From assembly GCF_030020805.1 (NCBI RefSeq), contig NZ_CP125098.1:6285501-6349500 (forward strand): DNA of 64,000 bases, written 5' to 3'. Below are positions 18,278-25,787 of the stretch, piece by piece (position 1 is the stretch's first letter; every line of letters starts with the position of its first letter). The notes beneath the pieces are model-generated. The model did no database searches. It was given only the letters and a program-made list of their open reading frames with translations, and was not told the DNA's origin. The stretch comes from Paenibacillus sp. RC67. GTDB taxonomy: Bacteria; Bacillota; Bacilli; Paenibacillales; NBRC-103111. The position numbers and the translations under genes are program-made.

Positions 18278-18526
18278 CTATTTTAGGACGCTCATTTCAG
18301 ATAAGCACTCAGCGCAAATATGACGCTCCTTGAACTCGCTAACCTGCTCCATCGAGCTGCAGAATACACACCGCGGCCGATATCTCTCCAAAATAATGTG
18401 ATCTCCGCTAACTAATATTTCAACAGGGTCCCCTTCATTCATCTGATAACGTTTACGCAGCGATTTCGGAAGTACGATACGGCCCAACTGATCAACTTTT
18501 CTAACTACACCTGCCGGTTTCATCAT
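18278..18526 (-). CDS. AbrB/MazE/SpoVT-family transition-state regulator
   Basis: The 82-residue protein has the N-terminal swapped-hairpin AbrB DNA-binding fold: VRKVDQLGRIVLPKSLRKRYQMNEGDPVEILVSGDHIILE. The C-terminal part has two Cys-X2-Cys pairs (CVFC and CAEC), a layout seen in AbrB and Abh. AbrB proteins repress stationary-phase and sporulation genes during growth and bind as tetramers. Genomes of this group carry several paralogues, so I do not assign abrB itself. The second of two tandem ATG codons is an equally good start. The gene is monocistronic. Confidence 0.88.
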   Translation of the reverse strand: MMKPAGVVRKVDQLGRIVLPKSLRKRYQMNEGDPVEILVSGDHIILERYRPRCVFCSSMEQVSEFKERHICAECLSEMSVLK

Positions 18527-18651
18527 TAATTCACCTCTCTTTCCGCAACAAAAAACAGTATAGCCAAGCCTTAAAACGAACAGAAGCTTGTCTTAATACT
18601 ATTCGTTGCGTATGTTAAAATTCCTGCCATACCCCCCTTATTTGTTGCAAT

Positions 18652-19116
18652 TTAAGTCAGTCCTGGGAAGCCATTTTGCCGCAAAGCTTCATATAAAATG
18701 ATCGCAGCCGAATTGGACAAATTCAGCGAACGTACCGCATCCGACATCGGCATACGCATCAAAGTCTCAGGGTGCTCCTCCAAAATTTCCGGTGCCAAAC
18801 CTTTAGTCTCTTTACCGAAAACAAGAAAGTCCCCGTCCTGAAATGTAAAATCTGTGTAAACTCGACTCGCCTTCGTCGTTGCAAAAAAGAAGCGTCCGTC
18901 TTTATATTTATCCTTCACTTCTTGAAATGAATCATGGTATTCAAGCTTCACGGAATGCCAGTAATCCAGCCCAGCCCGTTTTAAAGTTCTGTCGTCTGTA
19001 TCGAAGCCAAGCGGTCTTACCAGATGCAGCCACGTTCCTGTAGCCGCACAGGTTCTTGAAATGTTGCCTGTATTCGCCGGAATTTCCGGTTCTACCAATA
19101 CAATATGAAATGCCAT
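18652..19116 (-). CDS. trmL: tRNA (cytidine(34)-2'-O)-methyltransferase TrmL
   Basis: The 154-residue protein is a minimal SPOUT methyltransferase: VLVEPEIPANTGNISRTCAATG at the start, LVFGKETKGL in the middle and MPMSDAVRSLNLSNSAAIILYEALRQ at the end, which form the knotted SAM-binding site. TrmL (CspR/YibK) methylates the ribose of the wobble base of tRNA-Leu. The length is standard. A possible -10 (TATAAT on the minus strand, 19149-19154) lies 30 nt upstream. It is monocistronic. Confidence 0.95.
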   Translation of the reverse strand: MAFHIVLVEPEIPANTGNISRTCAATGTWLHLVRPLGFDTDDRTLKRAGLDYWHSVKLEYHDSFQEVKDKYKDGRFFFATTKASRVYTDFTFQDGDFLVFGKETKGLAPEILEEHPETLMRMPMSDAVRSLNLSNSAAIILYEALRQNGFPGLT

Positions 19117-19268
19117 AGCTGAATCGTCACCTCGTTTTATTCTGCTTAATTATAGTATACATTCATCATGAGATTTAACATTCGCTTTACCTATCCTTAA
19201 TATGTGGATGATAGAAGCTTGCAATAATATAACTATCAAGTGCTAACATACAAAAGGAGATTCGAAGG

Positions 19269-19982
19269 ATGAAGAAGAAAATTCTTGTTGTTGACGACGA
19301 ACCTTCCATTTCGATGCTGATAGAGTTTAACCTGAAGCTGGTAGGCTTCGAGGTGCACTGCGTATATGACGGCGAAGCGGTATTTCAAGCCATTCAACAT
19401 TTTCGACCCGATGTGATCGTACTGGACCTGATGCTGCCCAAAATGGATGGTATACAAGTGTGCCGCAAGCTGCGCGAACAAAATAACCTGGTTCCTATCA
19501 TTATGCTGACAGCTATGCAGGACTTGTCCGATAAAATAGCCGGTCTTGATAACGGAGCCGATGATTACATGACTAAACCATTTAGTCCGCAAGAATTGAT
19601 ATCCCGTATACAAGCTATTTTACGCCGTTTACAGACACTGCCGTCTACTGTTGAGAACGCCCCTCTTGCTGTTGGTCAAATCGAGATTCAAGCCGATCAG
19701 CGGGAAGTTACCATTCGTGGGCAAGCTATTGAGCTTACGCCCAAAGAATTTGACCTGCTCTTATTCCTTTGCAAGCACCGCGGAAAAGTATTGAGCCGCC
19801 AGCAGCTGCTTCACGGCGTATGGGATTATCACTTTCTCGGCGATACCCGAATCGTTGATGTTCATATAAGCCATCTGCGTGATAAAATTGAGCACAATGC
19901 GCGAAATCCTGAATACATTGTCACTATTCGGAATGTCGGCTACAAGCTGACCGAACCCGCAATGAAGGAATCCCTCGCTTAA
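19269..19982 (+). CDS. OmpR/PhoB-family response regulator (orphan)
   Basis: The 237-residue protein has a receiver domain (VVDDEPS, phospho-acceptor Asp in VIVLDLMLP, Thr in IIMLTA, Lys in MTKPF) and a winged-helix DNA-binding domain (IELTPKEFDLLLFLCKHRGKVLSRQQLLHGVWDY... RIVDVHISHLRDKIE). It resembles PhoP/ResD-type regulators. No kinase gene adjoins: trmL is divergent upstream and serC convergent downstream, with a terminator after its stop. It must use an unlinked kinase. The start follows AAGGAGA and a GAAGG repeat. Confidence 0.92.
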   Translation: MKKKILVVDDEPSISMLIEFNLKLVGFEVHCVYDGEAVFQAIQHFRPDVIVLDLMLPKMDGIQVCRKLREQNNLVPIIMLTAMQDLSDKIAGLDNGADDYMTKPFSPQELISRIQAILRRLQTLPSTVENAPLAVGQIEIQADQREVTIRGQAIELTPKEFDLLLFLCKHRGKVLSRQQLLHGVWDYHFLGDTRIVDVHISHLRDKIEHNARNPEYIVTIRNVGYKLTEPAMKESLA

Positions 19983-20000
19983 TCCGATTTTATTCGTTAA

Positions 20001-20042
20001 AAATGAGTGCCGCCTTACTTAGGTAGCGGTACTCATTTTTTA
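20001..20042 (+). terminator. Terminator downstream of the orphan response regulator
   Basis: A stem of about 12 bp (20001-20013 with 20026-20038, near perfect) is followed by TTTTTT. It begins 19 nt past the stop. Confidence 0.8.
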
Positions 20043-20138
20043 TTGTCTCTTGATCCGTTGAGCCATAAAATAACCCCACAAAGTGGGGCCTTGGCTTCGA
20101 AGCTGATTCAGGTACTTTGCGGGGAGCCCCGAATTTAT

Positions 20139-20174
20139 AAAAAAGACAGTCCCCCTTGTGCAGTAAGGACTGCC
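20139..20174 (-). terminator. Terminator downstream of serC
   Basis: On the minus strand an 8-bp stem (20145-20152 with 20167-20174) is followed by TCTTTTTTAT, just after the serC stop. Confidence 0.8.
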
Positions 20175-20184
20175 GCTTCATCTA

Positions 20185-21273
20185 TTAACCGTTGCGTTTT
20201 TGGAAATCGATCATGTAGTCAGCCAATGCTTTGCAAGCTTCGTAAGGTACTGCGTTGTAAGCAGAAGCACGGATACCGCCTACGCTGCGGTGACCTGCCA
20301 AACCAACGAAGTTATGCTGCTCGGACTCCTTCACGAATTTCTTCTCAAGCTCTTCATTTGGAAGACGGAACGTGATGTTCATAATCGAACGGCTGTCGGC
20401 ATCAATGTTGCCGCTGTAGAAGCCACCGCTAGCATCGATGACATCGTATACGAGATTGCTTTTCTCGATGTTATTTTTCTCCATCGCTGCAACGCCGCCA
20501 TTGTTCTTAACCCATTTCAGCATCAGGTTCACCATGTAGATGGAGTGTACCGGAGGCGTGTTGTAAAGGGAGCTGTTCTTAGCATGCGTTGTATAGCGAA
20601 GCATGAAAGGAATGTGCTTCGGTTCTTCCGCCAACAGATCGTCGCGGATAATAGCAACCGTTACGCCCGATGGACCCAAGTTTTTTTGTGCGCCTGCATA
20701 GATCATTGCGTATTTGCTTGCATCGATCGGACGGCTCAAAATACCGCTTGTCATATCTCCAATCAAAGGAATGCCGCCTGTTTCCGGAATGTAAGAGAAC
20801 TGGGAGCCTTCGATCGTATTGTTCGTAGTCATGTGGACATACGCTGAGTTCGGATCAATATGGATGTCTTCTGCCTTCGGCAGGCTTCTCCATTTGCCTT
20901 CTTTATTGGATGCTGCAATGACGGCTTCTCCTACTACTTTGCCCTCTTCATAAGCTTTTTCGGAGAAACTGCCGGTGATGATGTAGCTGCCCACTTTACC
21001 AGGCTTCAGGAAGTTCAAAGGAATGGTGGCAAACTGCGTGCTTGCTCCGCCGCCCATGAACAATGCTTTATATCCGGATTCAATTCCCAACAGCTCAAGC
21101 AGCAAAGCTTGCGTTTCCGCATTGATAGCTTCATACTCTTTACTGCGATGGGAAATTTCCATCAAGGACATGCCAATTCCGTTATACTCTACAAATTGCT
21201 CTTGAGCTTGCTGTAATACTTCCAACGGAAGCGCCGCAGGACCCGGGTTAAAATTATACGCTCGTTTTGTCAT
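20185..21273 (-). CDS. serC: Phosphoserine aminotransferase
   Basis: The 362-residue class V PLP aminotransferase converts 3-phosphohydroxypyruvate and glutamate to phosphoserine in serine synthesis. Signatures are the N-terminal YNFNPGPAALP, the phosphate-binding GGGASTQF, the PLP-lysine segment IYAGAQKNLGPSG, and the C-terminal GLAGHRSVGGIRASAYNAVP, all as in SerC. The length is standard. It is monocistronic, with no serA next to it. No T-box was found in the 178-nt upstream region, which I read as promoter plus leader without strong boxes. Confidence 0.96.
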   Translation of the reverse strand: MTKRAYNFNPGPAALPLEVLQQAQEQFVEYNGIGMSLMEISHRSKEYEAINAETQALLLELLGIESGYKALFMGGGASTQFATIPLNFLKPGKVGSYIITGSFSEKAYEEGKVVGEAVIAASNKEGKWRSLPKAEDIHIDPNSAYVHMTTNNTIEGSQFSYIPETGGIPLIGDMTSGILSRPIDASKYAMIYAGAQKNLGPSGVTVAIIRDDLLAEEPKHIPFMLRYTTHAKNSSLYNTPPVHSIYMVNLMLKWVKNNGGVAAMEKNNIEKSNLVYDVIDASGGFYSGNIDADSRSIMNITFRLPNEELEKKFVKESEQHNFVGLAGHRSVGGIRASAYNAVPYEACKALADYMIDFQKRNG

Positions 21274-21451
21274 GGTTTCACACCTTCACCTTGTTATTTA
21301 CATCAGCATCTTTTGATTTGATATAGGTATGATAGCAAAGTTTGTCCCTATCCATCAAGTAGTTATGCGTATTCTTCACATCATTGATACATATTTCACA
21401 AACAGTCGGATAACTTAATTTCATGTAGAAGGATGAAAGGAGACACTTACC

Positions 21452-22042
21452 ATGGAGAAGGATCGATTATTTATTGCTATTCCAATAGAACCGGAGCAAC
21501 GCTCCATACTGCTGACTGAAATGGAAGCCATCCAGTCTTTGCATTCCTTTAGAAAATGGGTCCATCCTGAGGATTTGCACATTACGCTGAGTTTCTTAGG
21601 TGATACCGACCCTGACACTGCAGAAAAAGTAAAAGACACCCTGTCGGCAATTACAGAGCCTGTGCCATCATTTCGTTTGGAGTTAGGGGAACTTGGCACA
21701 TTCGGCAAGCCGAGCTCTCCCAATATATTGTGGGTGGGCGTGAGCGGCGACATGGAGCCACTGAGGCAGCTGCAAGCTCAAATCGAGCATGCGATGGAAC
21801 CATTAGGCTTCATGCCGGAAAATCGCCCCTATCGACCTCACATCACCATTGCCAAAAAGAATACTGGTGACGAAGACTTCTCCAAAGCCTTGCTTCCAAC
21901 ACCTGAACGCTCGGAGGAGCGAAGCTCTTCCTCATGGATCGTACGACGTATTGTATTGTTCCGTACCCATATGCACCAACAGCCTATGTACGAGATCCTA
22001 GGCACCTTTCCTTTAGACGGGCAGCAAATGGATAATGTGTAA
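21452..22042 (+). CDS. thpR: RNA 2',3'-cyclic phosphodiesterase
   Basis: The 196-residue protein is a 2H phosphoesterase: the two catalytic His-X-Thr motifs are HITLSFLGD (about residue 45) and HITIAKK (about residue 130). ThpR (LigT family) opens 2',3'-cyclic phosphates of RNA and tRNA fragments. Standard length, good AGGAGA site, ATG at 21452. It is convergent with the DUF1501 gene across a terminator. Confidence 0.92.
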   Translation: MEKDRLFIAIPIEPEQRSILLTEMEAIQSLHSFRKWVHPEDLHITLSFLGDTDPDTAEKVKDTLSAITEPVPSFRLELGELGTFGKPSSPNILWVGVSGDMEPLRQLQAQIEHAMEPLGFMPENRPYRPHITIAKKNTGDEDFSKALLPTPERSEERSSSSWIVRRIVLFRTHMHQQPMYEILGTFPLDGQQMDNV

Positions 22043-22052
22043 AGCATTCTGC

Positions 22053-22088
22053 AATAAAAAAAGATTCATTCTCCTAAGAAAATGAATC
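22053..22088 (-). terminator. Terminator downstream of the DUF1501 gene
   Basis: An 8-bp perfect stem (22063-22070 with 22081-22088) is followed on the minus strand by TTTTTTTATTG. It lies 26 nt past the stop of the DUF1501 gene. Confidence 0.8.
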
Positions 22089-22113
22089 GGCTCATGAAAT
22101 GTATCATTATGAA

Positions 22114-23355
22114 TTAAATAAAGGCCAGGTTTTCGTAGGTTCCTTTCAGCACACTCGTGGCGTCACCCTTCAGCCAGTTATTTACCAATGTATAATAAAC
22201 GGAGCGAAAGTCAACCTCGTACTTCAAGTCTCCATTGTCCAAATTAGTGAGGCTCGGCATAACGCCGTACATTCCGCCCTTTACTTTGCCGCCAAGTACA
22301 AACATAGGAGCAGCCGTGCCATGGTCCGTTCCGCCGTTGCCGTTCTCCTTCACTCTTCGACCGAACTCGGAGAAAGCCATCGTGACGACACGGTCCTGCA
22401 GGCCCTGTGCTTCCAAATCCTTATAAAATGTCCCCACAGCCTCATCCAACTGCTTCAGCAGCTTCGCATGCTGTTCCTTCTCCTGTGCATGATCGTCGAA
22501 GCCACCCAGCTCTACATAAAATACTCGGGTTCCCGACTTACCTGACAGCAGCTTGGATACCAATTGAAGATCGCGAGCGATGTTGGATTTCGGATATTCC
22601 AGCTTATTTTGATAGCCGCTGGTCAAGCCATGAATGGCTTCAACGCTCTGGTAAGCGTCTGCCCCTCGTTGGCAGGTTATCTTGATTTGCATGCCTTGTC
22701 TACTCGGATCGTACATATCGATAAAGGCTTTGGCCAACCGGTTCTGTTCAGCCTTCGGCGTCTTGGGATCAAACATATTATACGTTTCGACAGTTTGAAT
22801 AACGGGAACATTGATGCTATCGGAATAGAACGCCTTATTCGCATTGTTCCCGATCTGGAGCGCTTTAAGCGGATTCGCCGATTGGGCTAAAGAGGATTCC
22901 ACATACCTTGCCAGCCATCCAGATCGAATATATTTTTCCGGCTCTGCAGTTTGCCATATCTCCATTGAACGGAAATGCGAATGATCGGGCTTTGGATATC
23001 CCACGCCTTGTATAATGGCGAGCTTACCGTTCTTATACAGCTCATTCAATTGCGCCAGACTAGGATGCAATCCTACTTCATTATTTATAGTGAGCACTTC
23101 TTTGTCCGTAATTTTAAGTGTGGGGCGAGCGTCGAAATATCCTCCCATCCCGTAAGGGATGAGTGTATTGATCCCGTCATTGCCTCCGGATAGCTGGATA
23201 ACGACAAGGACAGGCGCGTCTACATTCTGTTGATCATCATCGGAAGCACTGCTAAGCGGAGATCCATCCTGCGCAAAAATCATCGGACCACCTAACCCGA
23301 GAGTAGCCAGCAAAGCCGTACCTTTTAACAAAAAATCCCTTCTTGTCAGCTTCAT
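22114..23355 (-). CDS. DUF1501 family protein with Tat signal peptide
   Basis: The 413-residue protein begins with a twin-arginine signal (LTRRDFLLKG then a hydrophobic stretch) and is therefore predicted to be folded before export. The mature part matches DUF1501: VLVVIQLSGGNDGINTLIPY, DHSHFRSMEIWQT, VTMAFSEFGRRVKENGNGGTDHGTAAPMFVLG. The fold belongs to the alkaline-phosphatase/sulfatase-like superfamily and the conserved Asp/His residues suggest metal binding, but no reaction has been established to my knowledge. It follows the DUF1800 gene by 18 nt, a pairing seen in many phyla. Confidence 0.9.
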   Translation of the reverse strand: MKLTRRDFLLKGTALLATLGLGGPMIFAQDGSPLSSASDDDQQNVDAPVLVVIQLSGGNDGINTLIPYGMGGYFDARPTLKITDKEVLTINNEVGLHPSLAQLNELYKNGKLAIIQGVGYPKPDHSHFRSMEIWQTAEPEKYIRSGWLARYVESSLAQSANPLKALQIGNNANKAFYSDSINVPVIQTVETYNMFDPKTPKAEQNRLAKAFIDMYDPSRQGMQIKITCQRGADAYQSVEAIHGLTSGYQNKLEYPKSNIARDLQLVSKLLSGKSGTRVFYVELGGFDDHAQEKEQHAKLLKQLDEAVGTFYKDLEAQGLQDRVVTMAFSEFGRRVKENGNGGTDHGTAAPMFVLGGKVKGGMYGVMPSLTNLDNGDLKYEVDFRSVYYTLVNNWLKGDATSVLKGTYENLAFI

Positions 23356-23373
23356 TATGCTTTCACTCCTCTC

Positions 23374-24690
23374 TTATTTCATTTGCGCTTCCGGACTTAG
23401 CATAATGAGCTGCAGCAGCCCTTTCATTCCCGCAGCTTTTTGCGCGGAATGTATGAACGTCTCGTCGGCATACTTTGACAGCACTTGCGTCGTCTGCTCA
23501 CCTAGATACCATACCCCAGCATTTTGAGCGTATTGGGTGACCCAATCCTCTGCTGCTGTCGAGGTTTCCAGCTTATAATCTTTACTAGTAAGTAAAGTAT
23601 TGTTTATACGTTTTGCAACCGATTCAGCGAACTGATAACGCGCAAGAAGGCTTGTGGTCATAAGCCAGGTTGTGCCACCTCTCCAGCCGGCCACATCGGG
23701 CGGCAAATACAGCTCTTGTCCCATTTTCCTTGCAGCCTGCGCGAAGCCTTTGGACATAGGGATACGGAATGCTCTCAGAATGCCTACAACGTACTCGACA
23801 GGCGTCTTAATTAAGCTGCCTTGATATTCGGTGTTATAAAACATATCGGACAGAAACAGCTTCGACAGCACTTCGCCTACATTATTAGAATGGGCAAAAT
23901 CTGCTGCCACCTGATTGACCCACTCAGCAGACGGTTCATCGGTAGCAAAAAACTTCAACAGCTTCGTCGCCAAAAAATGAGAAAGTGCGTCCTGCTTGAA
24001 CAACACGTCAACCGTGCTGCTCTCGTCGAAATTCCCTTTTTCCCCCAAAATCGTCTTCATGCCAGTGTCATGCTGTCCTTTATTGAACTTCAATTCATCC
24101 AGCTGCTTATTATACGACCATCCGGTAAAAGCTCGAGCCGCTTCCTTAATGTCCTGCTCCGTATAATTGCCAATCCCCAGTGTGAACAGCTCCATCACTT
24201 CACGAGCATAGTTCTCATTAGGCTTGCCCTTCTTGTTATTGTTGGAATCCAAATACAGCATCATAGCCGGGTCTTTGCCGACCTCTAACACCAGATCATG
24301 AAAATTGCCCAAGGCATACTTGCGAAAAAGCTCATTTTGCTTAATGATGATAGGAATTTCCTTGACCTTTTGATAGGAGGTTGCGAAATGACCATGCCAA
24401 AATAGCGTCATTTTTTCAACTAACGGAGCCTCTGAGGTAACCATGCGATAAAGCCAATACGTTTGCTGATCCCCTATCGAATCGGCCTTCAACTCTTTGC
24501 CGTCCGCCTTGATTTGCTCCAACGGCTGAAGCTCGCTGACGGTCCCAGTTAACGATTCTCCCGCGATCAAACGGCGTACCGTCTCCTCCTTGCCTAGCTC
24601 TATGCAAGCGCTAACACTTCTTTTGTCTGCATAGAACCCTGAACGGCTCAATAAATGTACAATTTCCTTCTCCATCCATGCTGCACTCAT
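23374..24690 (-). CDS. DUF1800 family protein
   Basis: The protein is 438 residues from the ATG at 24690, which has AGGTGG 8 nt upstream; two GTG codons lie just before it. DUF1800 signatures: MTLFWHGHFATSYQKV, PNENYAREVMELFTLGIGNYTEQDIKEAARAFTGW, DVAGWRGGTTWLMTT. No signal peptide is visible, in contrast to its DUF1501 partner, so it may travel with that protein through the Tat system or act inside. It is the first gene of the pair. The function is unknown. Confidence 0.9.
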   Translation of the reverse strand: MSAAWMEKEIVHLLSRSGFYADKRSVSACIELGKEETVRRLIAGESLTGTVSELQPLEQIKADGKELKADSIGDQQTYWLYRMVTSEAPLVEKMTLFWHGHFATSYQKVKEIPIIIKQNELFRKYALGNFHDLVLEVGKDPAMMLYLDSNNNKKGKPNENYAREVMELFTLGIGNYTEQDIKEAARAFTGWSYNKQLDELKFNKGQHDTGMKTILGEKGNFDESSTVDVLFKQDALSHFLATKLLKFFATDEPSAEWVNQVAADFAHSNNVGEVLSKLFLSDMFYNTEYQGSLIKTPVEYVVGILRAFRIPMSKGFAQAARKMGQELYLPPDVAGWRGGTTWLMTTSLLARYQFAESVAKRINNTLLTSKDYKLETSTAAEDWVTQYAQNAGVWYLGEQTTQVLSKYADETFIHSAQKAAGMKGLLQLIMLSPEAQMK

Positions 24691-24851
24691 CCATTGCACC
24701 ACCTATCCCAACTAGGTTTCTTTACTTCCATTATAATGAAGATGTATTACAAAACGGTGACGATTGCAAAAAAATGAATTATGCCGTCTGAAAATTCGCC
24801 GAACGGTCCTCTTTGGCTTAAACCCATTCGCTAGTGGATGTCGGATTACGA

Positions 24852-24933
24852 CCGCTGTTGAAGTGGTTGTCCTAGAATCATATTTGCAGCGGTTGGAACA
24901 CGAACTTCAAAGGCGGACGCTATCGCTTCTCCA
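24852..24933 (+). repeat. Dispersed hairpin repeat, copy 2
   Basis: CCGCTG/CAGCGG and a longer imperfect inverted repeat (24858-24872 with 24895-24910) precede a 26-bp tail (24908-24933) that matches the tail of copy 1 at 24 positions. The arm sequences differ from copy 1 but still pair with each other. Confidence 0.65.
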
Positions 24934-25004
24934 CCCCACACCCATTCCCTCTTTTGTTCTACTCTGAGCTTGGTGCTGCTTCTTTTTCCTTTTCTTTTCC
25001 ATAA

Positions 25005-25030
25005 GAAAAAGACCGCTATTTAAGCGGTCT
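25005..25030 (-). terminator. Orphan terminator-like hairpin
   Basis: An 8-bp perfect stem (25010-25017 with 25023-25030) is followed on the minus strand by TTTTTCTTATGG. There is no minus-strand gene between it and the terminator near 25731, so it may end an unannotated small RNA or be a relic. Confidence 0.5.
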
Positions 25031-25217
25031 AAAGATGATCAAGAAACTTATGAAAATTCAAAAGATGTATGCCGTACTAGGTCCCCCGTAAAGGAGTCCG
25101 AAAATTCAACTATACCTAACTCAACATCATAACAATCAGTTCAGGATAAGTCTATTATTTTTTCCTAATTAATGCAATAATTTCCAATGTATTATAAAAA
25201 AGGAGGTTAATACAGCT

Positions 25218-25691
25218 ATGGATCATGTTAGTGTACAGGTTATCGAGTTAAATGAAGACATCATTCCAGAGGCAATTCTATTGATAGGTCAGCACAAGAA
25301 CCTAGACTGTTCAAATGAACTACAGCTTTCAGAATGCAAAGAGACGCTGATGAGGCTTCTCCGGTATCCGCATGCCTTCTGCTTATTGGCCACCATCGAA
25401 GATGAATATGCCGGATTTTTAACCTATAATTGGGGCTTCTCTACATCGAGGGCATTGCCTATCATGCGGATTCAAGATGTGTATACCGCCCCTCGCTACA
25501 GGCGAAGGGGAGCAGCGCATCAACTGCTTCTCCATGCCCGTGCGATAGCTGAGAAGGAAGGCGCTAATCGGATGCAGTTGGAAACCGATCTTAATAACGC
25601 AGCAGCTCGACCTTTATATGAGAAGTTAGGCTTTCTCTGGATAGAGCAAAAGATAGTCTACATGTACCCTATGAACGGTTGGCGCTCCTAA
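25218..25691 (+). CDS. GNAT-family N-acetyltransferase
   Basis: The 157-residue protein has the GNAT acetyl-CoA site: IMRIQDVYTAPRYRRRGAAHQLLLHARAIAEKEGANRMQLET, with the R-x-x-G-A loop, and the C-terminal NNAAARPLYEKLGF motif. AAAAAGGAGG precedes the ATG. It is a single gene between an AT-rich spacer and a terminator shared with glnA. The acceptor is not predictable. Confidence 0.9.
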   Translation: MDHVSVQVIELNEDIIPEAILLIGQHKNLDCSNELQLSECKETLMRLLRYPHAFCLLATIEDEYAGFLTYNWGFSTSRALPIMRIQDVYTAPRYRRRGAAHQLLLHARAIAEKEGANRMQLETDLNNAAARPLYEKLGFLWIEQKIVYMYPMNGWRS

Positions 25692-25730
25692 CGAAAGAGT
25701 AAACTGAAACTTCCTGTACAGCAAGAAGGA

Positions 25731-25763
25731 GAAACAGCCCTCCGGAAACCGGAAGGCTGTTTC
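25731..25763. terminator. Bidirectional terminator between the GNAT gene and glnA
   Basis: A 9-bp stem (25731-25739 with 25755-25763) plus an inner CTTCCGG/CCGGAAG pairing. T-rich flanks lie on both sides. Confidence 0.75.
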
Positions 25764-25787
25764 TCTATATGAGAGATAGATAAGTTC

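Larger units (their letters stand above)
24703..25217. other. Intergenic region with dispersed repeat and an orphan hairpin
   Basis: This 515-bp stretch contains copy 2 of the dispersed hairpin repeat (24852-24933) and a terminator-like hairpin on the minus strand (25005-25030) that has no obvious gene upstream of it. I see no convincing ORF. The 25031-25200 part is AT-rich and precedes the GNAT gene. Confidence 0.6.

Noticed and set aside
20030-20140. GC-rich short palindromes between the response regulator and serC (GGGGCC, GGGGAGCCCC)
   Set aside because: They lie between two convincing terminators and are too short to assign a function.
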